Below are positions 1 through 7,271 of a DNA stretch of 11,397 nt, in pieces. The DNA comes from Lachnospiraceae bacterium (GTDB lineage: Bacteria; Bacillota_A; Clostridia; Lachnospirales; Lachnospiraceae). The notes under the pieces were generated by a model that worked only from the letters and a program-made list of their open reading frames with translations, did not search any database and was not told where the DNA came from. Position numbers and translations under genes: made by a program. The DNA is taken from positions 1 through 11,397 of the forward strand of contig JAGAIR010000016.1 of the NCBI GenBank assembly GCA_017626435.1, given 5' to 3'. Each line of letters begins with the position of its first letter. Position 1 is the first letter of the stretch.

Positions 1-3
1 AAA

Positions 4-8
4 GGAGG
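4..8 (+). promoter_or_regulatory. Ribosome binding site of pilMN
   Basis: The window opens with a near-perfect Shine-Dalgarno sequence, GGAGG within AAAGGAGGAA, placed 11 bases before the ATG at 20. It supports that ATG as the start. A TAG at 14-16 lies in a frame reading K-E-E-E-stop and could be the end of an upstream gene. If so, the ribosome binding site lies inside that gene's tail and the genes would be tightly packed, but 16 bases are too few to prove it. Confidence 0.8.
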
Positions 9-19
9 AAGAGTAGCCG

Positions 20-1609
20 ATGGGAAGAATACTCTCCGTTTACGTGGAAAACGAAGGAATGCGTGTCTGCGAATTAACTAAGAGCAGTAACGCAGTTACA
101 GTGAAAAATGCTTTTGAAGTTCCCCTGCCTACAGGAACCGTTGAAGATGGCATGATTCAGGATGTGGAAGAAGCAGCCAAGACTTTATATGCCGCACTGA
201 AAAACAACAGGATCAAGAGGGGAAAGATTGCTTTTGTAATCTCATCCAAGAGAATTGCAAATAAGGAAATTGTTCTTCCTTATATGAAGAATCAAAAGAA
301 AATTGAAGAGATCATTAAGGCCAATGTGGAAGATTATTTCCCGATGAACAACCTGGAAGATTATATTTTCAGGCATACTATTTTGGATACCTTTGAGAAT
401 GCGGAAGGAAAACATATTTCCGTTCTTGTGATGGCATTCCAAAAACAGATGGTGGAAGGCTATTATCAGCTGGCTGATATGATGAAGATGCCGGTGATCA
501 CAGTGGATTATTACAGCAATTCCCTTTATCAACTTTTGAAAAAGCAGTTGAATCAGGGGACAGTGCTGGCAATCCAGATGGATCGCAATACGAGTAATAT
601 CAGTATCATGAAGGGAAAGACGCAGTTGTTCAAACGTTCTATTCCCTACGGCAGAGAGACAGTTATTCGAAATCTGGCAGATTTTAGGGGGCTTACGGAA
701 GAAGAGGCTGAGGAAACATTACTGGATCCCCGTAAAGTGGATATGGAACTGACACCGGATGAGTACAGTGAGGTCATTAGAGATTTTTCCTCCTCGGTTA
801 CCAGAGTGGCAGAGTTCCATACCAGCCGGAATCCGGGCACTACCATAGAACTGGTGAAATTGATGGGAACAGGTATTGATCTGATTGGATTTCCCCAGGT
901 TCTTGGAAGAGAACTAGGTATTGAAGTTACACTGATCAAAGAACTGGCAGGGGTGAAGATTGCCAAGAATAACTCGGCCGGATTGAATTATGAAAAGATT
1001 GTCGATTATCTTCCCTGTATCGGTGCTTTGATACAACCGCTTGATTTAAAAGTGGAAGAGGAAAAGAAGAGTTCGAGTAGTTATACACTTTTTTATGTCT
1101 TAATTGCACTGTCTGCTTTGGCAGTTGCGGGAACCAGCGCATTTTTGATGTTTACTTACGGTGAGCAGGAAAAAGTGAAGAAAAATCTGGAAAAGCAGAT
1201 CAATGATATGGCTGGTTCGGAAGCGGTGTATCTTGATTATCTTGCAAGCAAGAGTGATTATGATCTGGTAAAGAATTATTATGACAGTACCGTTAATGAC
1301 AGCGAGGCACTATATACATTACTGCTTGATCTAGAAGAAGTGATGCCAAAGAGTGTAGGCATCAGTACCTTTACTCTGAATAATGGTGCAGTTACAATGA
1401 CAGGAATATCTGGTGGAAAGGAACCACTTGCTGATTTTGTGATTGAACTGAAAAAACTGCCTTATGTTTCCAATGTCAGAGTACAGAATATAACAGATAC
1501 TTATGATGAGTTTGATCAGGTAGAATCTACCTTTAATATGTCCTTTAATATTAGTATCAGCGCGGCTACAGCTGAAACACCTGAAGAGACAGAAGGGGGT
1601 GCGCAGTAA
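20..1609 (+). CDS. pilMN: Type IV pilus assembly protein PilM-PilN fusion (GspL-like architecture)
   Basis: This 529-residue protein joins two T4P platform proteins. Residues 1-345 look like PilM, the actin-like cytoplasmic protein: the region around 183-210 (AIQMDRN, then KRSIPYG) aligns with the second phosphate loop and following strand of PilM, and 281-300 (LMGTGIDLIGF) with the adenosine-loop region, ending in the typical YLPCIGALIQP segment. A single membrane helix spans about 355-379, followed by a coiled-coil stretch (about 381-425) and a PilN-like ferredoxin-fold domain (about 430-515, with VMPKSVGISTFTL and LKKLPYVSNV). In most T4P systems PilM docks on a short cytoplasmic peptide of PilN; here the two are covalently joined, as in GspL of type II secretion and PilMN of C. 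difficile. The nucleotide-binding motifs are degenerate: Tyr8 and Gln186 stand where the Asp of the two phosphate loops is expected. The gene shares one base with the next gene, which suggests translational coupling. The assignment is strong; whether it binds ATP is open. Confidence 0.9.
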   Translation: MGRILSVYVENEGMRVCELTKSSNAVTVKNAFEVPLPTGTVEDGMIQDVEEAAKTLYAALKNNRIKRGKIAFVISSKRIANKEIVLPYMKNQKKIEEIIKANVEDYFPMNNLEDYIFRHTILDTFENAEGKHISVLVMAFQKQMVEGYYQLADMMKMPVITVDYYSNSLYQLLKKQLNQGTVLAIQMDRNTSNISIMKGKTQLFKRSIPYGRETVIRNLADFRGLTEEEAEETLLDPRKVDMELTPDEYSEVIRDFSSSVTRVAEFHTSRNPGTTIELVKLMGTGIDLIGFPQVLGRELGIEVTLIKELAGVKIAKNNSAGLNYEKIVDYLPCIGALIQPLDLKVEEEKKSSSSYTLFYVLIALSALAVAGTSAFLMFTYGEQEKVKKNLEKQINDMAGSEAVYLDYLASKSDYDLVKNYYDSTVNDSEALYTLLLDLEEVMPKSVGISTFTLNNGAVTMTGISGGKEPLADFVIELKKLPYVSNVRVQNITDTYDEFDQVESTFNMSFNISISAATAETPEETEGGAQ

Positions 1610-2778
1610 TGAAAATAACACTTAGCGAAAGAGATAAAAAATTGTTACTGGTACTGGTGATAGTTGCCATTATTTGTCTACCCTACTTCTTTGTTATCCA
1701 GCCCTTTATGGACAAGAACACAAAGATTGAAGCGGAAATTAAGGAACTCCGGAACCAAAAGCAATATTTGGAGGATTTGTCAATAAACGAGGGTGAGTAT
1801 GCAAAGGCTTCTGATGAGATTGCCGTTATGGCGCAGGAACTTCTGATGCGTTTCCCTTCCGATTTACCACAGGAAGCCAGTATTTTATTTATTAACAACA
1901 CAGAAAAGAAAATACCGATCAGACTTCATCAGGTTACCTTTGGTGATGATGTTGCAGCACAAATTACTTCATCTGCAGATGCGGCACAGATTGATGCTGT
2001 AGAGCAGGAGACAGGTGATGTGACGAATGATGCAGTTGTTGAGGAGGTAACGGAAACAGTCGCAATTTCGGGAAATCTTTCAGGTAAATCTACCGAAACC
2101 AAATTTTCTTTTGAAGCCGGTTATAAAGAATATAAGGACTTCTTAGAATATATTTTGAATTATAACGATAGAATGGTGATCACCAATATGACGGCAACCT
2201 ATGGCATGGACGTGGTAAGTGGTAATTTTACGTTGAAGCAATATGCAATCAGTGGGGATGGCAGACCACCGGTTAATTATCTTGAGCCCAATCTGATGCA
2301 TGGAACAACCAATGTTTTCTTACAGGCTGCGGGGATGGGAAGTGCCGAGGAAACTGATGAGGCTGGAGCAGATTTCTTTTTGATGCTTAGCCAACCTGAT
2401 GCAGATGTAGATGCTTTGATTTTTGGTAAATCAAATGACGCAACGGAGGAAACATATTTTTACACTGACAAGAATGCGCAGCAGGAGACAACCATTTCTT
2501 TTGAAGGAAAGGATGGACAATATACAGCGAATTACTATATAGGAAAAGAGGCGTATTCGGAAGAGGGAATCAGTTTTGCCAAGAATGGTTCTATTAACTT
2601 TGAAGTGATCAGTTCTCCGAGAGCATCAGAGAAAGATAAAGTGGAAACGAAACTCAACATCGTCAACAATACGGATGTTACACTGCATGTTAATATTTTG
2701 GATGACGATACTGAAAATCCCAGAGTGACGATACTGGAAAAAACAGGTGTAATGGTGATTCAGGGATTGATTGAATAA
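1609..2778 (+). CDS. pilO: Type IV pilus assembly protein PilO-like, with C-terminal extension
   Basis: This 389-residue protein begins with a short cytoplasmic segment, one membrane helix (about 11-31, LLLVLVIVAIICLPYFFVI) and a coiled coil (about 35-75). This is the standard PilO layout, and PilO forms the inner-membrane alignment complex with PilN. A PilO-type domain follows at about 80-220 (KFSFEAGYKEYKDFLEYI, then a strand ending NFTLKQYAIS), interrupted by an acidic, low-complexity insert at about 112-152. Residues 250-389 form an extra, probably beta-rich region that I do not recognise. Typical PilO proteins are about 200 residues, so this one is nearly double. It starts at an ATG overlapping the pilMN stop (TAATG), and its partner PilN domain is encoded just upstream. 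The family call rests on topology, context and partial similarity; the function of the extension is unknown. Confidence 0.8.
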   Translation: MKITLSERDKKLLLVLVIVAIICLPYFFVIQPFMDKNTKIEAEIKELRNQKQYLEDLSINEGEYAKASDEIAVMAQELLMRFPSDLPQEASILFINNTEKKIPIRLHQVTFGDDVAAQITSSADAAQIDAVEQETGDVTNDAVVEEVTETVAISGNLSGKSTETKFSFEAGYKEYKDFLEYILNYNDRMVITNMTATYGMDVVSGNFTLKQYAISGDGRPPVNYLEPNLMHGTTNVFLQAAGMGSAEETDEAGADFFLMLSQPDADVDALIFGKSNDATEETYFYTDKNAQQETTISFEGKDGQYTANYYIGKEAYSEEGISFAKNGSINFEVISSPRASEKDKVETKLNIVNNTDVTLHVNILDDDTENPRVTILEKTGVMVIQGLIE

Positions 2779-2799
2779 TTACGTGGAAAGAACTAAGAA

Positions 2800-4179
2800 A
2801 TGAAGAAAATGCCGTATCAATTAAAAGTTCATGGGGAAAAGGGCAATACAGGTTTCAGTTTAGTTGAAGTGCTTGTCTGCATTGCTATTGTGGCGTTGAT
2901 TTCGGTTCCGATTATGGCGGGATTCCGGACTTCGGCATTATATACCAATCATGCACATACTACGCAGGTAGTAACAGCTTATGCGCAGGAAACTCTGGAA
3001 ACAGTGAAAAGCGTGGATGTGGATACATTTAAAGCACAGATTTTGTCATTTACAGATGCGGATGGAAATGCAAACGGCAGTGTGGATGAATCTGATGTTG
3101 ATACAGCATTACAGGCGCAGTTTGATTCTTATTCTGACGAATTTTTCAGAAAAATTGTTTGCAGGGAAAATAACATTGAGATTGGCGGTAATCGCTACAA
3201 TATGGAAGTGGTATACGATCCTGTTGACTATAGCCAGAAAAAAGATCCTTCGCTGGATGCGTTTTCTGATACACCGGCTGATGATGCAAATGTGTATGCG
3301 GTGAATGAGGTTGGGGCGGTAAACGGTATGCTGTTTCCTGTTATAGCAGATGAGATCAGCAAATATGAAGGAACCGGCTCATCTGCGGCTGCGGTTTTGT
3401 ACAATCTGCAGGGGCAGCTGAAGGAGAATCAGCTAACCGGTTCCGAAGCAGAGAGAATTGCTGAAATTTATCAGAACCTTACGAAAAGGGTAAAGGTAAC
3501 AATTTTAAATAACGGTTCTGAAACCATTGCTACATTGGGTGGAACAAATTATGTTCAGAATTCGATAAAGGTGACCTGTGATATTACATATGAATCTACC
3601 TGTAATGGGGTTGCCTTAAAGCAGATTTACAATGTTTTTTCGGGTAATTACGAATTGCTGGGAAGGCTTTCCGGTGCAGGACAGGTAGAGGAATGGGAAA
3701 AAGGTGGGAAGATTTATATTTTTGCAAGAGCCTATCAGGACCAGTTCCTGTTAAGTGCCCCCAATGCGAATATAATCGAAATTGAGAATAATTATTCGGG
3801 CAGTGGAAAACTGGATATTTATCTTGTGAGAGGCTATTATTTTGACAAGGCATCGGAAGAAGCTGAGGCAACAAACAAGAGAGGATTACAGTTTGATCAG
3901 GTGATCGTGGATGGCACCACTTATTCCAGTATGCCACAGACCACAGTGCTTTCCGGAGAGTGGAGCGATGGGGACGGTGGAAATACTTATTTTCACACCA
4001 ATATTAAAGGAATGCTTGCAAACAGACAACTGCAGACCTCTGATTTTGAGGAAACAATCGGTATGGCAAAGCCAACCTTGAGATGCTACAAGGTAACAAT
4101 ACATATGTATGAAAGAGACGATGCCGGAAATGACGGAGACGAAGTTGTAAATATAGAGACAACGAAAGAGATAAGGTAG
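2800..4179 (+). CDS. Large PilV-like minor type IV pilin with an EF-hand-like loop
   Basis: This 459-residue protein has a class III prepilin signal: an 18-residue basic leader ending in Gly18, then FSLVEVLVCIAIVALIS. Cleavage by the PilD prepilin peptidase would leave Phe1 and the conserved Glu5 of the mature pilin, with the hydrophobic helix at 19-41. The remainder is an extracellular head, much longer than ordinary minor pilins (about 150-200 residues). Residues 88-99 form a calcium-binding loop pattern (described separately). The C-terminus (about 428-459, RCYKVTIHMYERDD and following) resembles the last beta-strands of PilV-type pilins. Its place directly after pilO and before three further prepilin-like genes fits the pilV position in clostridial T4P loci. 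The ribosome binding site is weak (GGAAAG at 2785-2790), so this subunit may be made in small amounts; an in-frame ATG at 2809 is an alternative start that leaves the cleavage site intact. The pilin class is secure; the exact V-type name is less so. Confidence 0.82.
   Translation: MKKMPYQLKVHGEKGNTGFSLVEVLVCIAIVALISVPIMAGFRTSALYTNHAHTTQVVTAYAQETLETVKSVDVDTFKAQILSFTDADGNANGSVDESDVDTALQAQFDSYSDEFFRKIVCRENNIEIGGNRYNMEVVYDPVDYSQKKDPSLDAFSDTPADDANVYAVNEVGAVNGMLFPVIADEISKYEGTGSSAAAVLYNLQGQLKENQLTGSEAERIAEIYQNLTKRVKVTILNNGSETIATLGGTNYVQNSIKVTCDITYESTCNGVALKQIYNVFSGNYELLGRLSGAGQVEEWEKGGKIYIFARAYQDQFLLSAPNANIIEIENNYSGSGKLDIYLVRGYYFDKASEEAEATNKRGLQFDQVIVDGTTYSSMPQTTVLSGEWSDGDGGNTYFHTNIKGMLANRQLQTSDFEETIGMAKPTLRCYKVTIHMYERDDAGNDGDEVVNIETTKEIR
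3061..3096 (+). other. EF-hand/dockerin-like calcium-binding loop in the PilV-like pilin
   Basis: Codons 88-99 of the PilV-like gene read DGNANGSVDESD. This fits the 12-residue calcium loop pattern D-x-N-x-N-G-x-V-D-x-x-D, with ligands at loop positions 1, 3, 5, 9 and 12, glycine at 6 and a hydrophobic residue at 8. The following VDTALQAQF resembles the helix after the loop in a dockerin half-repeat. It lies at the end of the predicted N-terminal helix region. Only one such loop is visible; a true dockerin has two, so a calcium-stabilising or calcium-sensing role is more likely than cohesin binding. Metal binding is inferred from pattern alone. Confidence 0.6.
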
Positions 4180-4209
4180 TTATTCGGATAATTACTGAGG
4201 AGAATTGTC

Positions 4210-6741
4210 ATGCAGGAAAGAGGTAGAGGACAAAAGAGCAAATTGAATAATGTTGGTTCTACACTTGTTACTGTATTGGTAGGCGTAGGCTTTCTGCTGA
4301 TTCTTGCCACCATGACGATTGCAATCAGTGCCGGAAATCTCCATATGAAGCAGGTGGAGTACGCAATCAAAGATAATTTCTATGCAGATGAACAGGTCTT
4401 GGATGATGTCTATAACGGTATCGGTAAAGTGGCTACAGACTGCCTTTCAGATGCGTATGCAGATATCTTGTCCCAGGTTTCCGGGACGGATGGCGGTGCT
4501 GTCTTTAAAACGCAGGATGCCGCTTACAGAGCTTTTTCTGTGCAGTTCATGAAATATCTCACGAATTATCTGCCTGTATGTAGCTCTTCGGATGCAGATA
4601 CGACCAATTATACCAACTTGTTAAATAAGCTTCGTTCTTATATTATTCAAAACAATACAACGGATACCGGAGAATTTGTGTCGGAGGTAGTCAGATTTGA
4701 CAGAACGGAAATATTGGATGAGGATGGAAATGTCTATAACAGCCTCGGAACGAAGCTGCCATGGAAATATGTGTTCCGCAATGTAGAGGTAAAATACAGA
4801 AGAGTGAATGAAACTGCTCCGGATACTTACACAAAAACAGGATATGAGTCTGTTATTACAACAGATATCGTGATTGAAATTCCATATATTAACTTTTTCA
4901 GAGATTCCTCAGCAATTCTGGATTATGCACTGATCGGAAATGAGGGGATTTATTTTGAGGCGGCTGACAGAGGAAACACAAGAACGATAGAGGGAAACGT
5001 CTATGCCGGGATCTGTACGACAGAGACAGAGGAAAATAAGAAAAAATTCAGAGATGAAGATGTGTACGGAGGAATTAATTTTTACAATTGCTCTGTAAAT
5101 TTCAACAGTAATTATCTGATTTCAAAAGGAGACATGAACATCAGAAATGCTTCTGTAAATATCGGCAATGCGGACTCGCAGGCAGATACCCAGTTGTGGG
5201 TAGAGTCTTTAAGGACTGTGGAGAGTATCAATAAAAATGCTGCGGCAGAGCCTTCTTCATTGACTGTGAACGGAAATATGTATGTGGCAAACGATTTGGA
5301 ATTAAATGCTATAGAGAGCAGTGTGGATTTAAACGGACATTATTACGGATATAGTAATGGTGCGTTTGGATATGGTGATGATCTGGAAAATCAGGAAAAA
5401 CAGAATCTGAAGAACAGCTATGTGACTTCGGATCATACGCAGAGCAGTTCTATTATCATTAACGGAAATCGTTCCACATTAGACTTGAGCGGTCTTGAGA
5501 CTCTCGTGGTAGCCGGCGTTGCTTATGTGGATTTGCAGTCACAGGCGTATGCAGGGGAAGCTATCAGTAATAACGGAGGAACTTCCTCCGGAAAAATAGA
5601 AGAGTTTGCGACCGGGGAGTCCCTGGCATTGAAATCAAATCAGTATATGTACCTGGCACCGACCTCCTGCCTTACTACCACGAATCCTGTGAAAACATCG
5701 GAAATCCCTGAGAAGGTATGGGTTGACGAAGCTTCATGGTTCGGAATTACAAAGGGGTATGTAAAGTCGGACAATCCTGTTGTTGCGAAAGAAGTGATCA
5801 ACAGAACCACCGGCGAATCTTACACTTACTTTTATTTAAATTTTCTGGATAAAAAGCGGGAAGAATATGCAAAGCTTGTCCTGAATATGACAGATCCGGA
5901 AAACGGATTTACAGATATGCATCCCGAGATTAAAAAGATAATCGATGATGCCAATTTTACGGCAGATGAACTGAATCAGATCTGGGAGATAAAAGAGGGC
6001 TTAGAAAACAGGGCGGAGAACAGCAATGTGAAATCTGTGATACAGCTTGTGAATGACACTACTGCCAGTATATATACACGCGGAGAAATTACACAGATCA
6101 ATGATGCGGGCTTGTCCAGCCAGAAAGTGGCCCAGGACAGTGCACTTTCGTTGGATTATATTGAGAAAGTAGAGCACAATCTGGTAAAGCATTATCAGTA
6201 TTTGTATGCAGAACTGGATCCTAAGGAAGATTTCTCCCTGGTATCAACTTCATTACCTCCGATTAGTGAAATTCAGGAGGGTGCGCCGGTATCCAAATAT
6301 GTAAGTTTTGACGGAATGATGAATGGCTCGGATTCTCCCGATTATAAATGTGGATATGAGACACATGTGTATGTTGGAAATTACACTTTGACGGATAGTT
6401 CCTTTAAAGGAATCATTATATGTAAAGGTGATGTAATTATTCGTAGCGGAAGTAGCGTGGAAGGACTTGTGATAGCCAGCGGAAAGATTATTGTGGAAGG
6501 CTCCGGAAGCATTGTGGCAAATCGCTCTATTGTGCAGGCCATTTTGGATGAGGAGAGAACAGAGGAGTCTAAAAAAGAAAGCGCTACCGAGAAGAATATG
6601 AAATATGCAAGTACATATTTAAAGGAATTTCAGCTTAAGGATAGTGAGTATTCCGGTAAAGATTACACAAATAGAATCAGCAGTACAGAATATACCGACT
6701 ATATCAGCTATCAGAATTGGAGAAAAGGTGAAATTAACTAG
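4210..6741 (+). CDS. Giant PilX/GspK-like minor pilin with predicted beta-helix passenger
   Basis: This 843-residue protein begins with a basic leader and a prepilin-like site (GSTLVTVLVGVGFLLILAT). Cleavage after Gly16 would put Ser at +1 and Thr at +5, so the usual Glu5 is missing. This is a hallmark of GspK/PilK and some PilX-type subunits, which sit at the pilus tip. The membrane helix is at 17-41, followed by an amphipathic stretch (MKQVEYAIKDNFYADEQVLDDV). Residues about 240-470 carry short repeated strands with turns (EGNVYAG, SVNFNSNYLISKGDMNI, ASVNIGN, LTVNGNMYVANDLELNA). Residues 717-778 hold a second set (FKGIIICKGDVIIRSG, EGLVIASGKIIVEGSGSIV). Both resemble right-handed beta-helix or bactofilin-like folds. 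Between them lies a more helical region (about 545-670). The ribosome binding site GAGGAG at 4197-4202 is seven bases before the ATG. The prepilin role is well supported by signal and context; the passenger's function is unknown. GspK is an equally valid name for its position in the complex. Confidence 0.78.
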   Translation: MQERGRGQKSKLNNVGSTLVTVLVGVGFLLILATMTIAISAGNLHMKQVEYAIKDNFYADEQVLDDVYNGIGKVATDCLSDAYADILSQVSGTDGGAVFKTQDAAYRAFSVQFMKYLTNYLPVCSSSDADTTNYTNLLNKLRSYIIQNNTTDTGEFVSEVVRFDRTEILDEDGNVYNSLGTKLPWKYVFRNVEVKYRRVNETAPDTYTKTGYESVITTDIVIEIPYINFFRDSSAILDYALIGNEGIYFEAADRGNTRTIEGNVYAGICTTETEENKKKFRDEDVYGGINFYNCSVNFNSNYLISKGDMNIRNASVNIGNADSQADTQLWVESLRTVESINKNAAAEPSSLTVNGNMYVANDLELNAIESSVDLNGHYYGYSNGAFGYGDDLENQEKQNLKNSYVTSDHTQSSSIIINGNRSTLDLSGLETLVVAGVAYVDLQSQAYAGEAISNNGGTSSGKIEEFATGESLALKSNQYMYLAPTSCLTTTNPVKTSEIPEKVWVDEASWFGITKGYVKSDNPVVAKEVINRTTGESYTYFYLNFLDKKREEYAKLVLNMTDPENGFTDMHPEIKKIIDDANFTADELNQIWEIKEGLENRAENSNVKSVIQLVNDTTASIYTRGEITQINDAGLSSQKVAQDSALSLDYIEKVEHNLVKHYQYLYAELDPKEDFSLVSTSLPPISEIQEGAPVSKYVSFDGMMNGSDSPDYKCGYETHVYVGNYTLTDSSFKGIIICKGDVIIRSGSSVEGLVIASGKIIVEGSGSIVANRSIVQAILDEERTEESKKESATEKNMKYASTYLKEFQLKDSEYSGKDYTNRISSTEYTDYISYQNWRKGEIN
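6719..6730 (+). promoter_or_regulatory. Ribosome binding site and GTG start of the GspH-like pilin
   Basis: GGAG at 6719-6722 lies five bases before an in-frame GTG at 6728-6730, inside the last codons of the preceding gene. Choosing this start yields a compact 16-residue basic prepilin leader (MKLTRIRNRTQKDNYG). The upstream ATG at 6644 would give a 44-residue leader overlapping the previous gene by 98 bases, with no good ribosome binding site evident. The 14-base overlap suggests translational coupling with the upstream gene. Confidence 0.75.
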
Positions 6742-7255
6742 GATAAGGAATAGAACTCAAAAAGATAATTACGGGATTACATTAGTGGAAGTTCTGATCG
6801 TTGTGGCAATTCTCAGTATTGCAGTCGGGATGGCAGGAATCAGTGTCTCTCTGCTGTACAGCAGGGATTCGGAACATGCTGCCAAGACAATCAATACAAT
6901 GCTGGAGAAATGCCGGATGAATTCCCTGTCCCGAGAGGGTGATTTTACCTTTGAACTGGACACAGAGAATGCAGAGTGTGTTATTATGCCCGATAGTGAT
7001 ACAGAGGATTTACCTGCCAGAGTGACTTATTCTTTGGAATCGGAAGGCGGATATGACTTTTCTTCTAATAAGGTGATTGAGATTGAATTTGATAAGTCTA
7101 CCGGAAAAGTGAGTGGGTTAAAGGCAGACGGAGTGGGTGTAGATATTAAGAATGTTAATTTGATCAGAATGAATGCAGTTAATCTTAGCGGGAAGAGAGC
7201 ATCGGTTGTATTGATTGTTGCTACAGGAAAGCATTATGTGGAATATGGCAGCTAA
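6728..7255 (+). CDS. GspH/FimT-like minor type IV pilin
   Basis: With the GTG start this is a 175-residue protein of ordinary minor-pilin size. The leader ends in Gly16 and is followed by ITLVEVLIVVAILSIAVG, giving a mature protein with Ile1, Glu5 and a hydrophobic helix at 17-39. The helix continues into SLLYSRDSEHAAKTINTMLEKCRMNSLSRE, the amphipathic half typical of GspH/FimT proteins, where arrays of small residues run along the helix before the globular head. The rest is strand-rich (for example KVIEIEFDKSTGKVSGLKAD) and ends in a short strand, KHYVEYGS. Two cysteines are present (62 and 84), but no pairing can be claimed. It overlaps the upstream giant pilin gene and is 13 bases before the PilW-like gene, so all are probably produced together as parts of one minor-pilin complex. 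The C. difficile counterpart by position would be PilU, but I cannot establish orthology from sequence alone. Confidence 0.82.
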   Translation: MKLTRIRNRTQKDNYGITLVEVLIVVAILSIAVGMAGISVSLLYSRDSEHAAKTINTMLEKCRMNSLSREGDFTFELDTENAECVIMPDSDTEDLPARVTYSLESEGGYDFSSNKVIEIEFDKSTGKVSGLKADGVGVDIKNVNLIRMNAVNLSGKRASVVLIVATGKHYVEYGS

Positions 7256-7256
7256 A

Positions 7257-7271
7257 GGAGAATGTAAAATG
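7257..7271 (+). promoter_or_regulatory. Ribosome binding site and ATG start of the PilW-like pilin
   Basis: GGAG at 7257-7260 (within AAAGGAGAA, starting at the previous gene's stop codon) is eight bases before the ATG at 7269. This start gives a six-residue leader, MKDNRG, before the pilin helix. The longer frame from 7215 would add 18 residues lying inside the preceding gene and is less likely. A decoy ATG-TAA at 7262-7267 lies out of frame between the two elements. Confidence 0.85.

Noticed and set aside
1..16. End of an upstream gene reading K-E-E-E-stop, with TAG at 14-16
   Set aside because: Five codons cannot be distinguished from chance; mentioned only with the ribosome binding site.
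3061..3096. Complete dockerin module linking the pilin to a cellulosome
   Set aside because: Only one calcium loop and one following helix are present; a functional dockerin needs a duplicated loop-helix pair.
3017..3304. 95-residue reading frame on the + strand inside the PilV-like gene
   Set aside because: It lies wholly within a well-supported pilin gene in another frame and shows no ribosome binding site or recognisable protein features. The same reasoning applies to the other short frames on both strands within the seven genes.
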